DNA from: Planctomycetota bacterium
GTDB lineage: Bacteria; Planctomycetota; Planctomycetia; Isosphaerales; Isosphaeraceae
NCBI GenBank assembly: GCA_021778575.1
Contig: JAJYCH010000006.1
Location: 1 to 22,567, forward strand
Direction of reading: 5' to 3'
Length of the DNA: 22,567 nt
The notes below the pieces were generated by a model. That model was not told where the DNA came from. It saw only the letters and a program-made list of their open reading frames with translations, and ran no database searches. Positions 15,273 through 22,567 of the stretch are shown piece by piece. Position 1 is the stretch's first letter; each line of letters begins with the position of its first letter. Both the position numbers and the translations under genes were made by a program.

Positions 15273-15358
15273 CGTCGGTCGAGTCCTTCCCGTAGTGGAC
15301 GCGGATCAGAGCCGGATTCCCGTGAAAATGTTTATCAAAACAAGAGGCAATCGCTCCA

Positions 15359-16471
15359 TCACCGCAAGGAAAGATCCCGGGTCGAATAACGCTTGCCGGC
15401 ACCGTCGGAAACGTCGCGCCACGAGGTATAGGCGGCGATCCGCTCGGCGACGACGGGATAAGTTAATGATTGAGTGAAGAGAGTGTGATCCCAACCGCTC
15501 AGTGAGCGCTGGTTGATCTCCTCGACCCGGTCTTTGAGCGGACCCAGCTTCTTCAAGTCGCGTGCCTTCAGGCCGACCCGACCGAGCGCGGGGTGAAATC
15601 CGGTATAATTGCCAAAGACGTAGACGGCCAGAGCATAATCGCCGCTGTTTCGAAGGATCAGAAGTCCTTCGGAGTGAGGCAGGGCCGATTCGAGCCGGTC
15701 GCCGGGGTTGAGCCAGGTGTGACCGACCGCCGCTTCGAGGACCACTCCTCGGAGCTGCAAATCGCTCCGGGCCGAGGTCAACTGGATTCCCGGTTCGTTG
15801 AGAATCCGGGGGAGCTTGGACCCGGCCAGGAGATGCATCGTCGTCAAGGCGACCCGCCCTCCGTCGCTCTGGCCCATCAAACAAATCCTCGCATTCGAGG
15901 GAGCGGCCTGAAGGAACCGCGCGAGGTGATAGCCGGCGACTCTCGACCGCTTCGCTTTCTCGTTCAGGTCGACTTCGAGAGAGCGGAGGATACGCTCGCT
16001 CGGCCAGTCGAAGATGATGAACAAGGTGTCGGGCAACAAGCCGCCGAGGGTCTCAAGCTGACCTCGGACCTTGATCGCCTCTTCGATTGACTCTTTGTAG
16101 GTGTAAGCATTCCCATGAATCAGAATCACTGACGGTCGCCCCGCCATCTGGCTCAAGAGCGCTTCGGGTTCCGTGGCGTGGAGCGGACCACCCTGCTCGT
16201 CGATCCGACCGACGGTGAGACTGGGCCAGGGGTTTGTCCCCATTTTCTGCTCGGTCGCCCGGGTATGTACGACCCAGGTTTCGATCGCCGATGGAGGAGT
16301 CGGCGTGGGATAATCGTCGTCGGCTCGGGGTACGTCGATGATCGTCGGCAGAACGGTCGGCGAAGGTTGGCCTGGCCCGGTGCAACCGGCCAGTCCGCCG
16401 ATCACCATCAACGCGAAACCAACCCGGCCGCAAGCGACGATCAGGCGGACCGGTCGGCCTTTGACGGACAT
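15359..16471 (-). CDS. Alpha/beta hydrolase lipoprotein
   Basis: This 370-residue protein begins with a lipoprotein signal ('FALMVIGGLAGCTGPG', lipobox LAGC). A Pro/Thr-rich linker follows. The hydrolase fold has 'PSVILIHGNAYTYKESIEEA', 'DTLFIIFDWPSE', and 'ICLMGQSDGGRVALTTMHLL' with nucleophile Ser202 in GQSDG. A probable catalytic His lies in 'SGWDHTLFTQS' near the C-terminus. The 'IHGNAYTYKESIEEA' pattern recalls the DUF900 group of predicted serine hydrolases. Probably anchored outside the cytoplasmic membrane. Substrate unknown. Confidence 0.82.
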   Translation of the reverse strand: MSVKGRPVRLIVACGRVGFALMVIGGLAGCTGPGQPSPTVLPTIIDVPRADDDYPTPTPPSAIETWVVHTRATEQKMGTNPWPSLTVGRIDEQGGPLHATEPEALLSQMAGRPSVILIHGNAYTYKESIEEAIKVRGQLETLGGLLPDTLFIIFDWPSERILRSLEVDLNEKAKRSRVAGYHLARFLQAAPSNARICLMGQSDGGRVALTTMHLLAGSKLPRILNEPGIQLTSARSDLQLRGVVLEAAVGHTWLNPGDRLESALPHSEGLLILRNSGDYALAVYVFGNYTGFHPALGRVGLKARDLKKLGPLKDRVEEINQRSLSGWDHTLFTQSLTYPVVAERIAAYTSWRDVSDGAGKRYSTRDLSLR

Positions 16472-16556
16472 GGCGACGTTCCGGTGTCGAAAAGAGGCGT
16501 CTCATCCTTGAGGCATGAAGCTGAATTATAGCCGACGCTTTTGTCCGAGGTAAAAA

Positions 16557-17585
16557 TCAGAGGATCAGCATCGAGTCGCCGTAACTATAAAATCGATATT
16601 GCCGGCGAATCGCCTCCTGGTAAGCTGCGTGGATCAGGTCGACTCCGGCAAGCGCCGAGACCAGGACGAGCAGACTGCTCCGGGGCAAATGGAAGTTGGT
16701 CACCAGAGCATCCACTCCCTGAAACGCATGGCCAGGCTTGAGATAAAGCGCGGTCTCGCCCGAGAACGGTTCGAAACGGCCCGAGCGGCTGGCGGTCTCC
16801 AGCGTTCGCGCCGAGGTCGTGCCGACAGCGACGATCTTCGCCCCTTCCGCCCGCTTACGGTTCAAGGTCTCGGCCGCTTCCCGGGTCAATTCGGCCCGTT
16901 CGGCATGGAGCACGTGGTCGTCGATCCGCTCGGCCTCGATCGGTCGGAACGTTCCGATTCCGACGTGCAAGGTCAGGTCCACCCGGGCAATCCCTCGGGC
17001 GTCGAGCCGGTCAAAGACCTCGGGAGTAAAATGGAGCCCGGCGGTCGGTGCCGCGACCGATCCGGGAACCTCGGCATAAACGGTCTGATAACGCGCCCGG
17101 TCGCCCAGCGACTCGACGCCTTTGCGAATATAGGGGGGCAGGGGGATCGACCCGTGAATCTGGAGTAGGGATTCGGCGGCCTGGTCCGAGTCGGGCTGGA
17201 CCCTCCAGCGCCCCTCGCCCAGCTTCGCCTCCAGAGCTAACGACAAGCCCTGGCCGACCACCACCCGTTCACCGATCGCGGGATTTCCCCGGGTCTTTGC
17301 CAGGATCTCCCAGGCTCCGTCGGTCAGGGTCCGGAGATAAAGTCCCTCCCAACGGCCGCCCGTCGCTGCTCGCTGGCCGACAATCCGCGCGGGGACGACC
17401 CGGGTATTGTTCCGGACGAGCACGTCCCCAGGTTCGAGAAGGTCGGGCAAATCGGCGAAAACCCGGTGCTCCCAGGTCTTTGTGGCACGCCGGACGACCA
17501 TCAGCCGCGACTGGTCGCGCGGCTCGACGGCTTCCTGCGCGATCAGGTGGTCCGGGAGATCAAAATCGAACGATGCGGTGTCCAA
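16557..17585 (-). CDS. queA: S-adenosylmethionine:tRNA ribosyltransferase-isomerase QueA
   Basis: This 342-residue protein matches QueA along its length. QueA transfers and isomerises the ribosyl moiety of SAM onto 7-aminomethyl-7-deazaguanine in tRNA, giving epoxyqueuosine. Diagnostic parts are 'FDLPDHLIAQEAVEPRDQSR', 'LVRNNTRVVPARI', 'SIPLPPYIRK', 'YAEVPGSVAAPTAGLHFTPE', 'LHVGIGTFRPIE' and 'ALVTNFHLPRSSLLVLVSAL'. The C-terminus 'YRFYSYGDSMLIL' is typical, so the gene is complete. The start is TTG at 17585; GGGGAAAGAG lies just upstream, and an ATG at 17610 is out of frame. No tgt or other queuosine genes are adjacent. Confidence 0.97.
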   Translation of the reverse strand: MDTASFDFDLPDHLIAQEAVEPRDQSRLMVVRRATKTWEHRVFADLPDLLEPGDVLVRNNTRVVPARIVGQRAATGGRWEGLYLRTLTDGAWEILAKTRGNPAIGERVVVGQGLSLALEAKLGEGRWRVQPDSDQAAESLLQIHGSIPLPPYIRKGVESLGDRARYQTVYAEVPGSVAAPTAGLHFTPEVFDRLDARGIARVDLTLHVGIGTFRPIEAERIDDHVLHAERAELTREAAETLNRKRAEGAKIVAVGTTSARTLETASRSGRFEPFSGETALYLKPGHAFQGVDALVTNFHLPRSSLLVLVSALAGVDLIHAAYQEAIRRQYRFYSYGDSMLIL

Positions 17586-17660
17586 ATGCTCTTTCCCCTT
17601 CGATCGCCATGACGCACAATCTTATCCGGGCGAATCCAGAGGGAAAAGGAGGGAATCGCG

Positions 17661-18395
17661 ATGGCCACGACCTCGACCAGGGCCGAAGTCTTTTATCCGG
17701 AGTCGGACGGCGAACCCATGGGCGAGACGATCGACCACCGCGACGCCAATATCGACCTGATCCTGGCGCTCCAGGACTGGTTTGTCGACGATCCGCTCGC
17801 CTACGTCTCGGGCGACGACTTCATCTACTACGTCGAGGGACAGCCACGCTTCGTCGTCTCGCCCGACGTCTGGGTCACCCATGGAATCGATAAGACCATC
17901 CGCCGCCAGATTTACAAGACCTGGCTCGAAGCGGGCAAAGGTCCCGAACTAGTGGTCGAGGTCACTTCCCCCTCGACCCGTCGCGTGGACAAGGGGAAGA
18001 AATTCCGGATCTACCAGAACGACCTGAAGGTCCGCGAATATTTCCTCTTCGACCCGCTCGGCGAATATCTGAAACCCGTCCTCCAGGGCTATCGTCTGGT
18101 CAATGGGGAATATCAACGGATCGAGCCGGTCGACGGGCGACTTCCCAGCGAAGTCCTGGGCCTTCACCTCGAAGCCGAGGGAATCGTCGTCCGACTGTTC
18201 AACCCGGCCACCGGCCGGCGACTGCTTACCCGGCTGGAACGGATCGAACACGAACAAGAGGCCCTGCGGCGGGAACAAGAGGCCCTGCGGCTTGAACAAC
18301 AAGCCCGGCGCGAGGCCGAATCAGAGGTGGATCGGCTCCGCCGCGAGCTGGAAGCTCTCCGGAGCGAAGTGAAACCCAAGCCCAAGCGGAAGTGA
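17661..18395 (+). CDS. Uma2-family protein with C-terminal coiled coil
   Basis: This 244-residue protein has a Uma2 domain (about residues 15-190): 'VSGDDFIYYVEGQPRFVVSP' followed by DVWV, 'GPELVVEVTSPSTRRVDKGK' with catalytic-type acidic and Lys positions, and 'VREYFLFDP'. The tail (about 193-244) is a charged coiled coil with heptads EQEALRR, EQEALRL and EQQARRE; the DNA has a 21-bp-spaced repeat of GAACAAGAGGCCCTGCGG (18252 and 18273). GAGG upstream of the ATG supports the start. The glycosyltransferase gene starts 4 bp after its stop. Confidence 0.9.
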   Translation: MATTSTRAEVFYPESDGEPMGETIDHRDANIDLILALQDWFVDDPLAYVSGDDFIYYVEGQPRFVVSPDVWVTHGIDKTIRRQIYKTWLEAGKGPELVVEVTSPSTRRVDKGKKFRIYQNDLKVREYFLFDPLGEYLKPVLQGYRLVNGEYQRIEPVDGRLPSEVLGLHLEAEGIVVRLFNPATGRRLLTRLERIEHEQEALRREQEALRLEQQARREAESEVDRLRRELEALRSEVKPKPKRK

Positions 18396-18399
18396 TCGG

Positions 18400-19569
18400 T
18401 TGCAATCCCTGGCCCGACGACGGACGAGCACCTCGCGAATTCACTGGCCTGACGAGCCGGTACCGATCACGCTGGTCATCACCGACCTCGATGTCGGCGG
18501 GGCCGAGCGGGCTCTGGTGGCACTGGCGACGGGCCTCGAACCTCGACGCTGGCGACCATCGGTCATCAACCTGAGCGGACCCGGAGCGCTGGTCGAACCG
18601 CTTGAAGCGGCGGGGATCTCGGTGGAAAGTCTGGATGTCAATCGTCGACGGCCGGTTCAGGTCATCGCCCGTTTGATATCGGCTCTCCGGCGCTCGAAGC
18701 CTCGACTGGTCCAGAGTTTCCTGTTCCATGCCAACCTGGCGAGCAAGCTGGCGGCCCCCTGGGCTGGTAGCCCCTGGGTGGTTGGCGGTCTTCGGGTGGC
18801 CGAGCGACAAAAGGGCTGGCACCTGACACTCGACCGGCTGACGGGCTCCCTCTCGACCGGAGCCGTCTGCGTTTCCGCAGGGGTTCGCCGGTTCAGCATC
18901 GAATTCGGTGGGCTCGACCCGGATCGGCTGGTGGTGATTCCCAACGCGGTTGACGGTACGGCCATCGATTGCGCATTCGCCGTTGATCGGCCGAGCCTCG
19001 GCATCCCACCCGACACATTTCTTACCCTCTATGTGGGCCGGCTCGACCCGCAAAAAGGGGTGGAATTCTTGCTCGAAGCGGCGGCGAAGGTCATTGAAAC
19101 TCGATCCGACTGGGACCTCGTTCTGGTCGGCGATGGCCCTTTGCGCCCACATTTACAGGCTCGAACCGAGACTCACCCCACGCTCCGCGACCATGTCCAC
19201 TGGCTGGGCCGTCGCGACGACGTGCCCGGCTTGCTCAAGGCCGCCGATCTTCTGGTTCTTCCGTCACTCTGGGAAGGGATGCCGAACGTGGTCCTCGAAG
19301 CGATGGCCGCGAGGCGGGCCGTGATCGGAACCAGGGTCGAAGGGACCGAGGATCTGGTGATTCCCGGCCGGACCGGCTGGCTTGTCCCGGCCGCCGATCC
19401 CCAGGCGCTGGCCGGAGCCTTGCTCGAAGCCGCCTCCGACCGCGACCGGCTCCGCCGGTTTGGCGAGGCCGCCCGCGATCGGGTCGAAGCGTCGTTCACT
19501 CCCGCTCGGGTGGTCGAGGCTTACGAGCGGCTCTGGGCAGAGGTTCTCGGCCTCGAATTCAGCCCATGA
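18400..19569 (+). CDS. Glycosyltransferase, GT4/GT1-like
   Basis: This 389-residue GT-B glycosyltransferase transfers a sugar from a nucleotide donor to an unknown acceptor, likely a cell-surface or exopolysaccharide. The N-terminal Rossmann part has 'ITLVITDLDVGGAERALVAL'; the C-terminal donor-binding part has 'FLTLYVGRLDPQKGVEFLLE', 'DDVPGLLKAADLLVLPSLWE', 'GMPNVVLEAMAARRAVIGTR' and 'GTEDLVIPGRTGWLVP', with the E-x7-E signature. The start is TTG at 18400 with GGAAG 7 nt upstream; no in-frame ATG precedes the fold. The last 11 bp overlap the convergent Tat-protein gene. Confidence 0.93.
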   Translation: MQSLARRRTSTSRIHWPDEPVPITLVITDLDVGGAERALVALATGLEPRRWRPSVINLSGPGALVEPLEAAGISVESLDVNRRRPVQVIARLISALRRSKPRLVQSFLFHANLASKLAAPWAGSPWVVGGLRVAERQKGWHLTLDRLTGSLSTGAVCVSAGVRRFSIEFGGLDPDRLVVIPNAVDGTAIDCAFAVDRPSLGIPPDTFLTLYVGRLDPQKGVEFLLEAAAKVIETRSDWDLVLVGDGPLRPHLQARTETHPTLRDHVHWLGRRDDVPGLLKAADLLVLPSLWEGMPNVVLEAMAARRAVIGTRVEGTEDLVIPGRTGWLVPAADPQALAGALLEAASDRDRLRRFGEAARDRVEASFTPARVVEAYERLWAEVLGLEFSP

Positions 19570-21076
19570 CCCGGCTGATGGCCTCTCTCGCCCGGTTCAT
19601 CAACGGGCTGTCGGCGGTTGCCGCGCCCGGCAGGTTGAACATCATCGCGGCGGTCAGGGCGGGACGCCACTTCGGGTCGCTGGCGAGCTGACATTCTTCC
19701 CAGGCCGCGGCGCCATACTTGTAGTCGTGACTATCCTTCCCTTTGTGGAAGATCATTCGCCGGGCGGCGGCGAAGATCAGGTCATTTGACCCTCCTCGGG
19801 CGAGGTAGCTCATCGTCTTCTCGGCGGCCTGCTTGCGGTCCTTCGAGATCGCGGCGAACAGCTCGCCGACCGCCTCGTCGCCCGGGGAATCGGTTGCGCG
19901 ATTTTCGATCGCGTCGATCCGGATCGCTCCGTCGGGTCTGGCTCGACCGCGATAGAGCGGCAGCCAGCCGACCGCCTGGAGCAACGCGAGTCGTCGGGTC
20001 GTGTCGTCGCCGCTCGCACCATAAATGAAGTGGAGGGCGTTGGCGGCGGTGACGGCGTGCAGCGAGACGATCCCCGGACTTCGCATCAACAGTTCCGAAC
20101 CTCCCAGAACGATCGCGTCCCAGAGCGAGCTGGGCGACGCTCCGCCGTTGAGCAGTCTCACCGCCTCGATTGACGCCGCTTCGGGCGTAGCCTGGCGAAT
20201 TGTCTCCAGAAGCGCGACGGTCGAGCCGGGGTCGGCCTTGCCGTCTTGCCAGTCGTCGCGGATCTTCTTCGCCTGTTCAAGATTGGATTCGTAAGGCCCG
20301 ACGACGACGGGTCGCTCGTCGCCCCGGAGGTCGAGCATCCCGAAGGCGAGCGACCGCAAGACGGGTTCGGCGTGTTGCCAGCCGATGGCTTGCAAGGTTC
20401 GCCAGCACTGGGCGGCGAAGATCGCCTTGTGGCCGATATCGCGCTGGTCGCGGACGGCGTAGCGCCAGAATGGCTCCATCGCCTGGGCCGCGCCGGTCCC
20501 TCGGGCGAGTCCCGCGGCGGCGACATCGGCCGCGTCGCTATCCCACGCTTCCATCGCCCGGACGAACGCCGCACTGGCCAGGGTTGCCGAGGGAACCTTG
20601 GCTTCATCCACCGCGCCAAGCGTCCAGTCCCCTTCCTTGATGTCCTGAGCCTGTGAGTTCTTGAAGTTGTCGAGAGCCCAGAGGAGCGGAAGCAGCCGCT
20701 CCTCGACCCCGGCGGTCTGGGCCAGTAGGTGTGCCGAGTTGATGACGAGCACGGCGTGAAACTTGAACCCGACCGGGCGAGGCTTCACGTTCCGGATTCC
20801 GGCGAGGAACAGCCCCGAAAGCAGATCACGATACGACAGGCCGGCTTTCAGGTGACTGATGGCGGTTTCCAGGGCCTGATCGCGCGGGGTCTGCTCGATC
20901 CAGCGGACGACGGGCTCGATCTCGGGCCGGAACCGGACCGAATCCGGCCCGACAACCAGCGCCGCCCCTCGCGCCGGAGTGATCGTCGCCAGGCTCGACA
21001 AACCACCTAACCCCGCCCCCAGCCCCAGAGCCGAGGCCGATTGCAAGAACTGTCGACGACGGAGATCACCAGCCAC
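19559..21076 (-). CDS. Tat-exported hypothetical protein
   Basis: This 505-residue protein starts with a twin-arginine signal ('RRRQFLQSASALGLGAGLGG', cleavage near 'TPARGAA', about residue 38). The mature part is mainly alpha-helical, with several conserved-looking His positions ('FKFHAVLVINSAHLL', 'IGHKAIFAAQCWRTLQAIGW' then QHAEP, 'VSLHAVTAANALHFIYG'). Such His spacing might bind a metal or cofactor, in line with export in folded form; I cannot assign a family. The GTG start at 21076 has GAAGGAGG 6 nt upstream. Confidence 0.8.
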   Translation of the reverse strand: MAGDLRRRQFLQSASALGLGAGLGGLSSLATITPARGAALVVGPDSVRFRPEIEPVVRWIEQTPRDQALETAISHLKAGLSYRDLLSGLFLAGIRNVKPRPVGFKFHAVLVINSAHLLAQTAGVEERLLPLLWALDNFKNSQAQDIKEGDWTLGAVDEAKVPSATLASAAFVRAMEAWDSDAADVAAAGLARGTGAAQAMEPFWRYAVRDQRDIGHKAIFAAQCWRTLQAIGWQHAEPVLRSLAFGMLDLRGDERPVVVGPYESNLEQAKKIRDDWQDGKADPGSTVALLETIRQATPEAASIEAVRLLNGGASPSSLWDAIVLGGSELLMRSPGIVSLHAVTAANALHFIYGASGDDTTRRLALLQAVGWLPLYRGRARPDGAIRIDAIENRATDSPGDEAVGELFAAISKDRKQAAEKTMSYLARGGSNDLIFAAARRMIFHKGKDSHDYKYGAAAWEECQLASDPKWRPALTAAMMFNLPGAATADSPLMNRAREAISRVMG

Positions 21077-21216
21077 GGCGGGCCTCCTTCAATGGGAGAA
21101 TCGAGATGTGCCAGCATCCAGGAGTTTGAGATGAGAAAGGCTGGATGCGCGACCCGACCTCAGTATGGCCGGAGGCCGGTCCGATTTGCTAGCCCCCTCG
21201 GCGAATTGTGAGGGCG

Positions 21217-21236
21217 GTTCCGGATCGATCCGGAAC
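21217..21236. promoter_or_regulatory. 20-bp perfect palindrome
   Basis: GTTCCGGATCGATCCGGAAC is exactly self-complementary. It lies between the Tat-protein gene and the small membrane protein gene. Possible roles are a dimeric-regulator operator or cruciform; nothing decides between them. Confidence 0.6.
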
Positions 21237-21268
21237 GTCCGCAAGAATTCGGGTTTTCGTGCGATATT

Positions 21269-21287
21269 CCCCCCATCATCGGGGGGG
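21269..21287. other. C6/G7 hairpin
   Basis: CCCCCC (21269-21274), loop ATCATC, GGGGGGG (21281-21287), flanked by ATT on both sides. The stem is GC-only and very stable in RNA or single-stranded DNA. There is no T-run after it, so it is not an obvious terminator. Confidence 0.55.
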
Positions 21288-21339
21288 ATTCCGCCCAGCT
21301 CAACGACCCGTTCGGCAAAAAACAGGGTGATTTCCCGAG

Positions 21340-21369
21340 AATCGCGTTCATTTTCGCGATTGGTATGCT
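21340..21369 (+). promoter_or_regulatory. Candidate promoter with overlapping dyad
   Basis: AATCGCG (21340-21346), an 8-nt spacer, and CGCGATT (21355-21361) form a perfect inverted repeat. TGG-TATGCT (21361-21369), an extended -10 element, follows directly. The position, about 105 bp before the ATG at 21475, suits a regulated promoter for that gene. Confidence 0.4.
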
Positions 21370-21474
21370 CCCTGCTTTAGAACAATCGTCGCCCTCAACA
21401 GGAGTCGGCGGAACGGAGCCAGGCGGACCCAGGCCGAGAACGGTTGAGTCCGGTTTCTCGCGGGAGAGTCACCG

Positions 21475-21729
21475 ATGGAATCCACAGCCTTTGAAATGCT
21501 TGTCGTTCCTGTGATCCTGGCGACCTCCGGGACCCTGGTTGCCTGCTCTCTGGCCGCCAAGCTTGCCGGGTGGATTGGCTGGATCGCGTCCGCTTTCTTT
21601 GGCCGAGCCGACGAACCGGATGGTCCGGCGGTCTTTCGACAGCACGATCATGGAGCGAACTGGCATCGGCATGGTTTCGTCACCGACAAGGCACGCTGGC
21701 GCTATCGACCCGCCTCGGCGAAGCATTGA
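21475..21729 (+). CDS. Small hypothetical membrane protein
   Basis: This 84-residue protein has one long or two adjacent hydrophobic helices (about residues 7-42, 'MLVVPVILATSGTLVACSLA' then AKLAGWIGWIASAFF), then a polar tail rich in His, Arg and Asp ('RQHDHGANWHRHGFV'). GGGAGAG lies just before the ATG. The tail might bind metal, but this is speculation. No known family is recognised. Confidence 0.6.
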   Translation: MESTAFEMLVVPVILATSGTLVACSLAAKLAGWIGWIASAFFGRADEPDGPAVFRQHDHGANWHRHGFVTDKARWRYRPASAKH

Positions 21730-21831
21730 GCCGCAAGGTGGCAGGTGTTGTCGCCACGTTGGCGGAACTTGACGCCGAACTGCGTCTCGAACCTTTCTCT
21801 CACAAATTTTCTCAAAGGAGCGAAGTCGTCA

Positions 21832-22428
21832 ATGGGCAAGCACAAGCCTCACGAAAAGCCTCGCGAGCATCACGCCAAGGTCGCTGAAGTTGATGTGGAA
21901 ATCCTGAACGGGATCATCCAGCACTACAACTTCAGCCCGAAGGGCGGCGTCGAGGGGCTGCTTCTCCAGGATGGAGACCGGACCGTCCAGGTGAACGTCC
22001 CGCCCGAAGCCTGGGTCGCGATCGCTTCCGCGGCGGTCGTCGGTCAGGCCGTCCAGGTTAGCGTGATTCCCGAGCCGGAGTCGGGCAAGCATCCGAGGGG
22101 TGAACATCCCGTTTATCGATTCATCTCGCTCCAGCCGGCGAGTGGGCCGAGGTCACCCGGCAACGGTTCGGTCGTCGAAGGAGACGTGAAAGTCGAAGGG
22201 ATCGTGTCGAGATTCAACTACGCCAAGCATGGCGAGGCCAACGGAGTGGTTCTGCAGAACGGCGACTTCTTGCACCTGAAGCCGGACGGCATGAAGCAGG
22301 CGGGCTTGAGTCTCGGTGAATCGGTCGCGGCCCAGGGAACCGCCCGACCGATGCTTCTGGGACATCGAGTGATCGAGGCCGAGGTGGTGAACGGAGTCGA
22401 GCTAGGCTCGAAGCAGCCGCACCACTGA
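21832..22428 (+). CDS. Protein with two internal beta-rich repeats (OB-like), function unknown
   Basis: This 198-residue protein begins with a basic, His-rich tail ('MGKHKPHEKPREHHAKV'). Two related repeats follow: about residues 22-80 ('GIIQHYNFSPKGGVEGLLLQ' then DG) and about 122-185 ('GIVSRFNYAKHGEANGVVLQ' then NG). Both are beta-rich, as in small OB-fold or SH3-like modules, linked by a Pro/Gly/Ser region. I chose ATG at 21832 because AAAGGAG precedes it by about 12 nt; the frame is open upstream to 21745 without protein-like content. It probably follows the gene at 21475 in one transcript. Confidence 0.75.
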   Translation: MGKHKPHEKPREHHAKVAEVDVEILNGIIQHYNFSPKGGVEGLLLQDGDRTVQVNVPPEAWVAIASAAVVGQAVQVSVIPEPESGKHPRGEHPVYRFISLQPASGPRSPGNGSVVEGDVKVEGIVSRFNYAKHGEANGVVLQNGDFLHLKPDGMKQAGLSLGESVAAQGTARPMLLGHRVIEAEVVNGVELGSKQPHH

Positions 22429-22431
22429 AAG

Positions 22432-22473
22432 TTGGGCGAGATTCCCCCGGTTGACCGGGAGCTTTTCGCCCAA
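22432..22473 (+). terminator. Hairpin directly after the repeat-protein gene
   Basis: TTGGGCGA (22432-22439) pairs with TCGCCCAA (22466-22473); an inner CCCGG-TTGA-CCGGG stem (22446-22459) extends it. It starts 3 bp after the stop codon. There is no T-run, so a role in termination or mRNA stability is inferred from position. Confidence 0.5.
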
Positions 22474-22474
22474 A

Positions 22475-22496
22475 CCTTGAAGCGAAGCGATCAAGG
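22475..22496. other. Small hairpin CCTTGA..TCAAGG
   Basis: CCTTGA (22475-22480) and TCAAGG (22491-22496) are complementary across a 10-nt loop that itself repeats AGCGA twice. It is the second of three successive hairpins. Confidence 0.4.
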
Positions 22497-22512
22497 CCCG
22501 CAATCCCTCGAT

Positions 22513-22550
22513 AAAAACGAAATATGGCCGAGTCCCAATGGGAATCGGCC
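22513..22550 (-). terminator. Rho-independent-like terminator for a leftward gene beyond the window
   Basis: GGCCGA..CCC-AAT-GGG..TCGGCC (22526-22550) is a strong hairpin with a 2-by-2 bulge. Read on the minus strand, it is followed by a T-rich stretch (ATATTTCGTTTTT). This fits an intrinsic terminator for a minus-strand gene to the right of the window. Confidence 0.55.
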
Positions 22551-22567
22551 CCGAAAACCGCCGGGCG

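Larger units (their letters stand above)
21077..21474. other. Divergent intergenic region with palindromes and an extended -10 promoter
   Basis: No gene is supported. It contains a perfect 20-bp palindrome (21217-21236), a C6/G7 hairpin (21269-21287), and a 7-bp inverted repeat (21340-21361) next to a plus-strand extended -10 promoter TGG-TATGCT (21361-21369). These are listed separately. Confidence 0.5.

Overview
The window looks like a chromosomal segment of a GC-rich planctomycete, most likely Isosphaeraceae-like. The taxonomic call is an inference. It rests on two planctomycete-type ECF sigma factors (one with a long membrane and protease-like tail), a large Ser/Thr kinase, two Uma2-type proteins, short 'R-S/T-x-R-x-L-M' membrane proteins, Tat and lipoprotein exports, and frequent TTG/GTG starts. 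There is no phage or IS module, no tRNA/rRNA and no CRISPR array. Most genes are single or in pairs.

Region by region. 1-2904 holds two minus-strand sigma-factor genes separated by a 43-unit heptanucleotide array (1986-2286) with four inverted units at 1885-1912. The left gene is cut by the window edge and encodes an ECF sigma factor fused to a membrane segment, a trypsin-like domain lacking all three catalytic residues, and the start of what may be a second protease domain. 3232-4194 has two small plus-strand membrane-anchored proteins, the second running 62 bp into a convergent peroxiredoxin gene (bcp). 4739-6114 has a Rieske-like protein lacking its second His ligand, followed by a bicupin dioxygenase-like protein. 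6154-6782 is a VapC/Phd-type toxin-antitoxin pair. 6985-7988 has a small membrane protein and an AT-rich intergenic stretch with several dyads.

7989-10385 is a Ser/Thr kinase with a roughly 500-residue unassigned C-terminal half. It is divergent from a Nudix-like protein and a small secreted or membrane protein (10699-11630). 11775-12546 has a zinc-ribbon protein and a divergent XRE regulator. 12555-16471 has two alpha/beta hydrolase lipoproteins, a Uma2 protein and a YdcZ-like transporter. 16557-17585 is queA (tRNA queuosine synthesis). 17661-19569 has a Uma2 protein with a coiled-coil tail, followed 4 bp later by a GT4-type glycosyltransferase. 19559-21076 is a Tat-exported protein of unknown function. 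21475-22428 has a small membrane protein and a protein with two internal repeats, followed by three successive hairpins up to the window edge.

The strongest candidates for something undescribed are the sigma factor/pseudoprotease fusion together with the G-rich heptamer array in its upstream region, and the Rieske-like/bicupin pair with altered metal ligands. All calls come from reading the sequence; no database search was possible.
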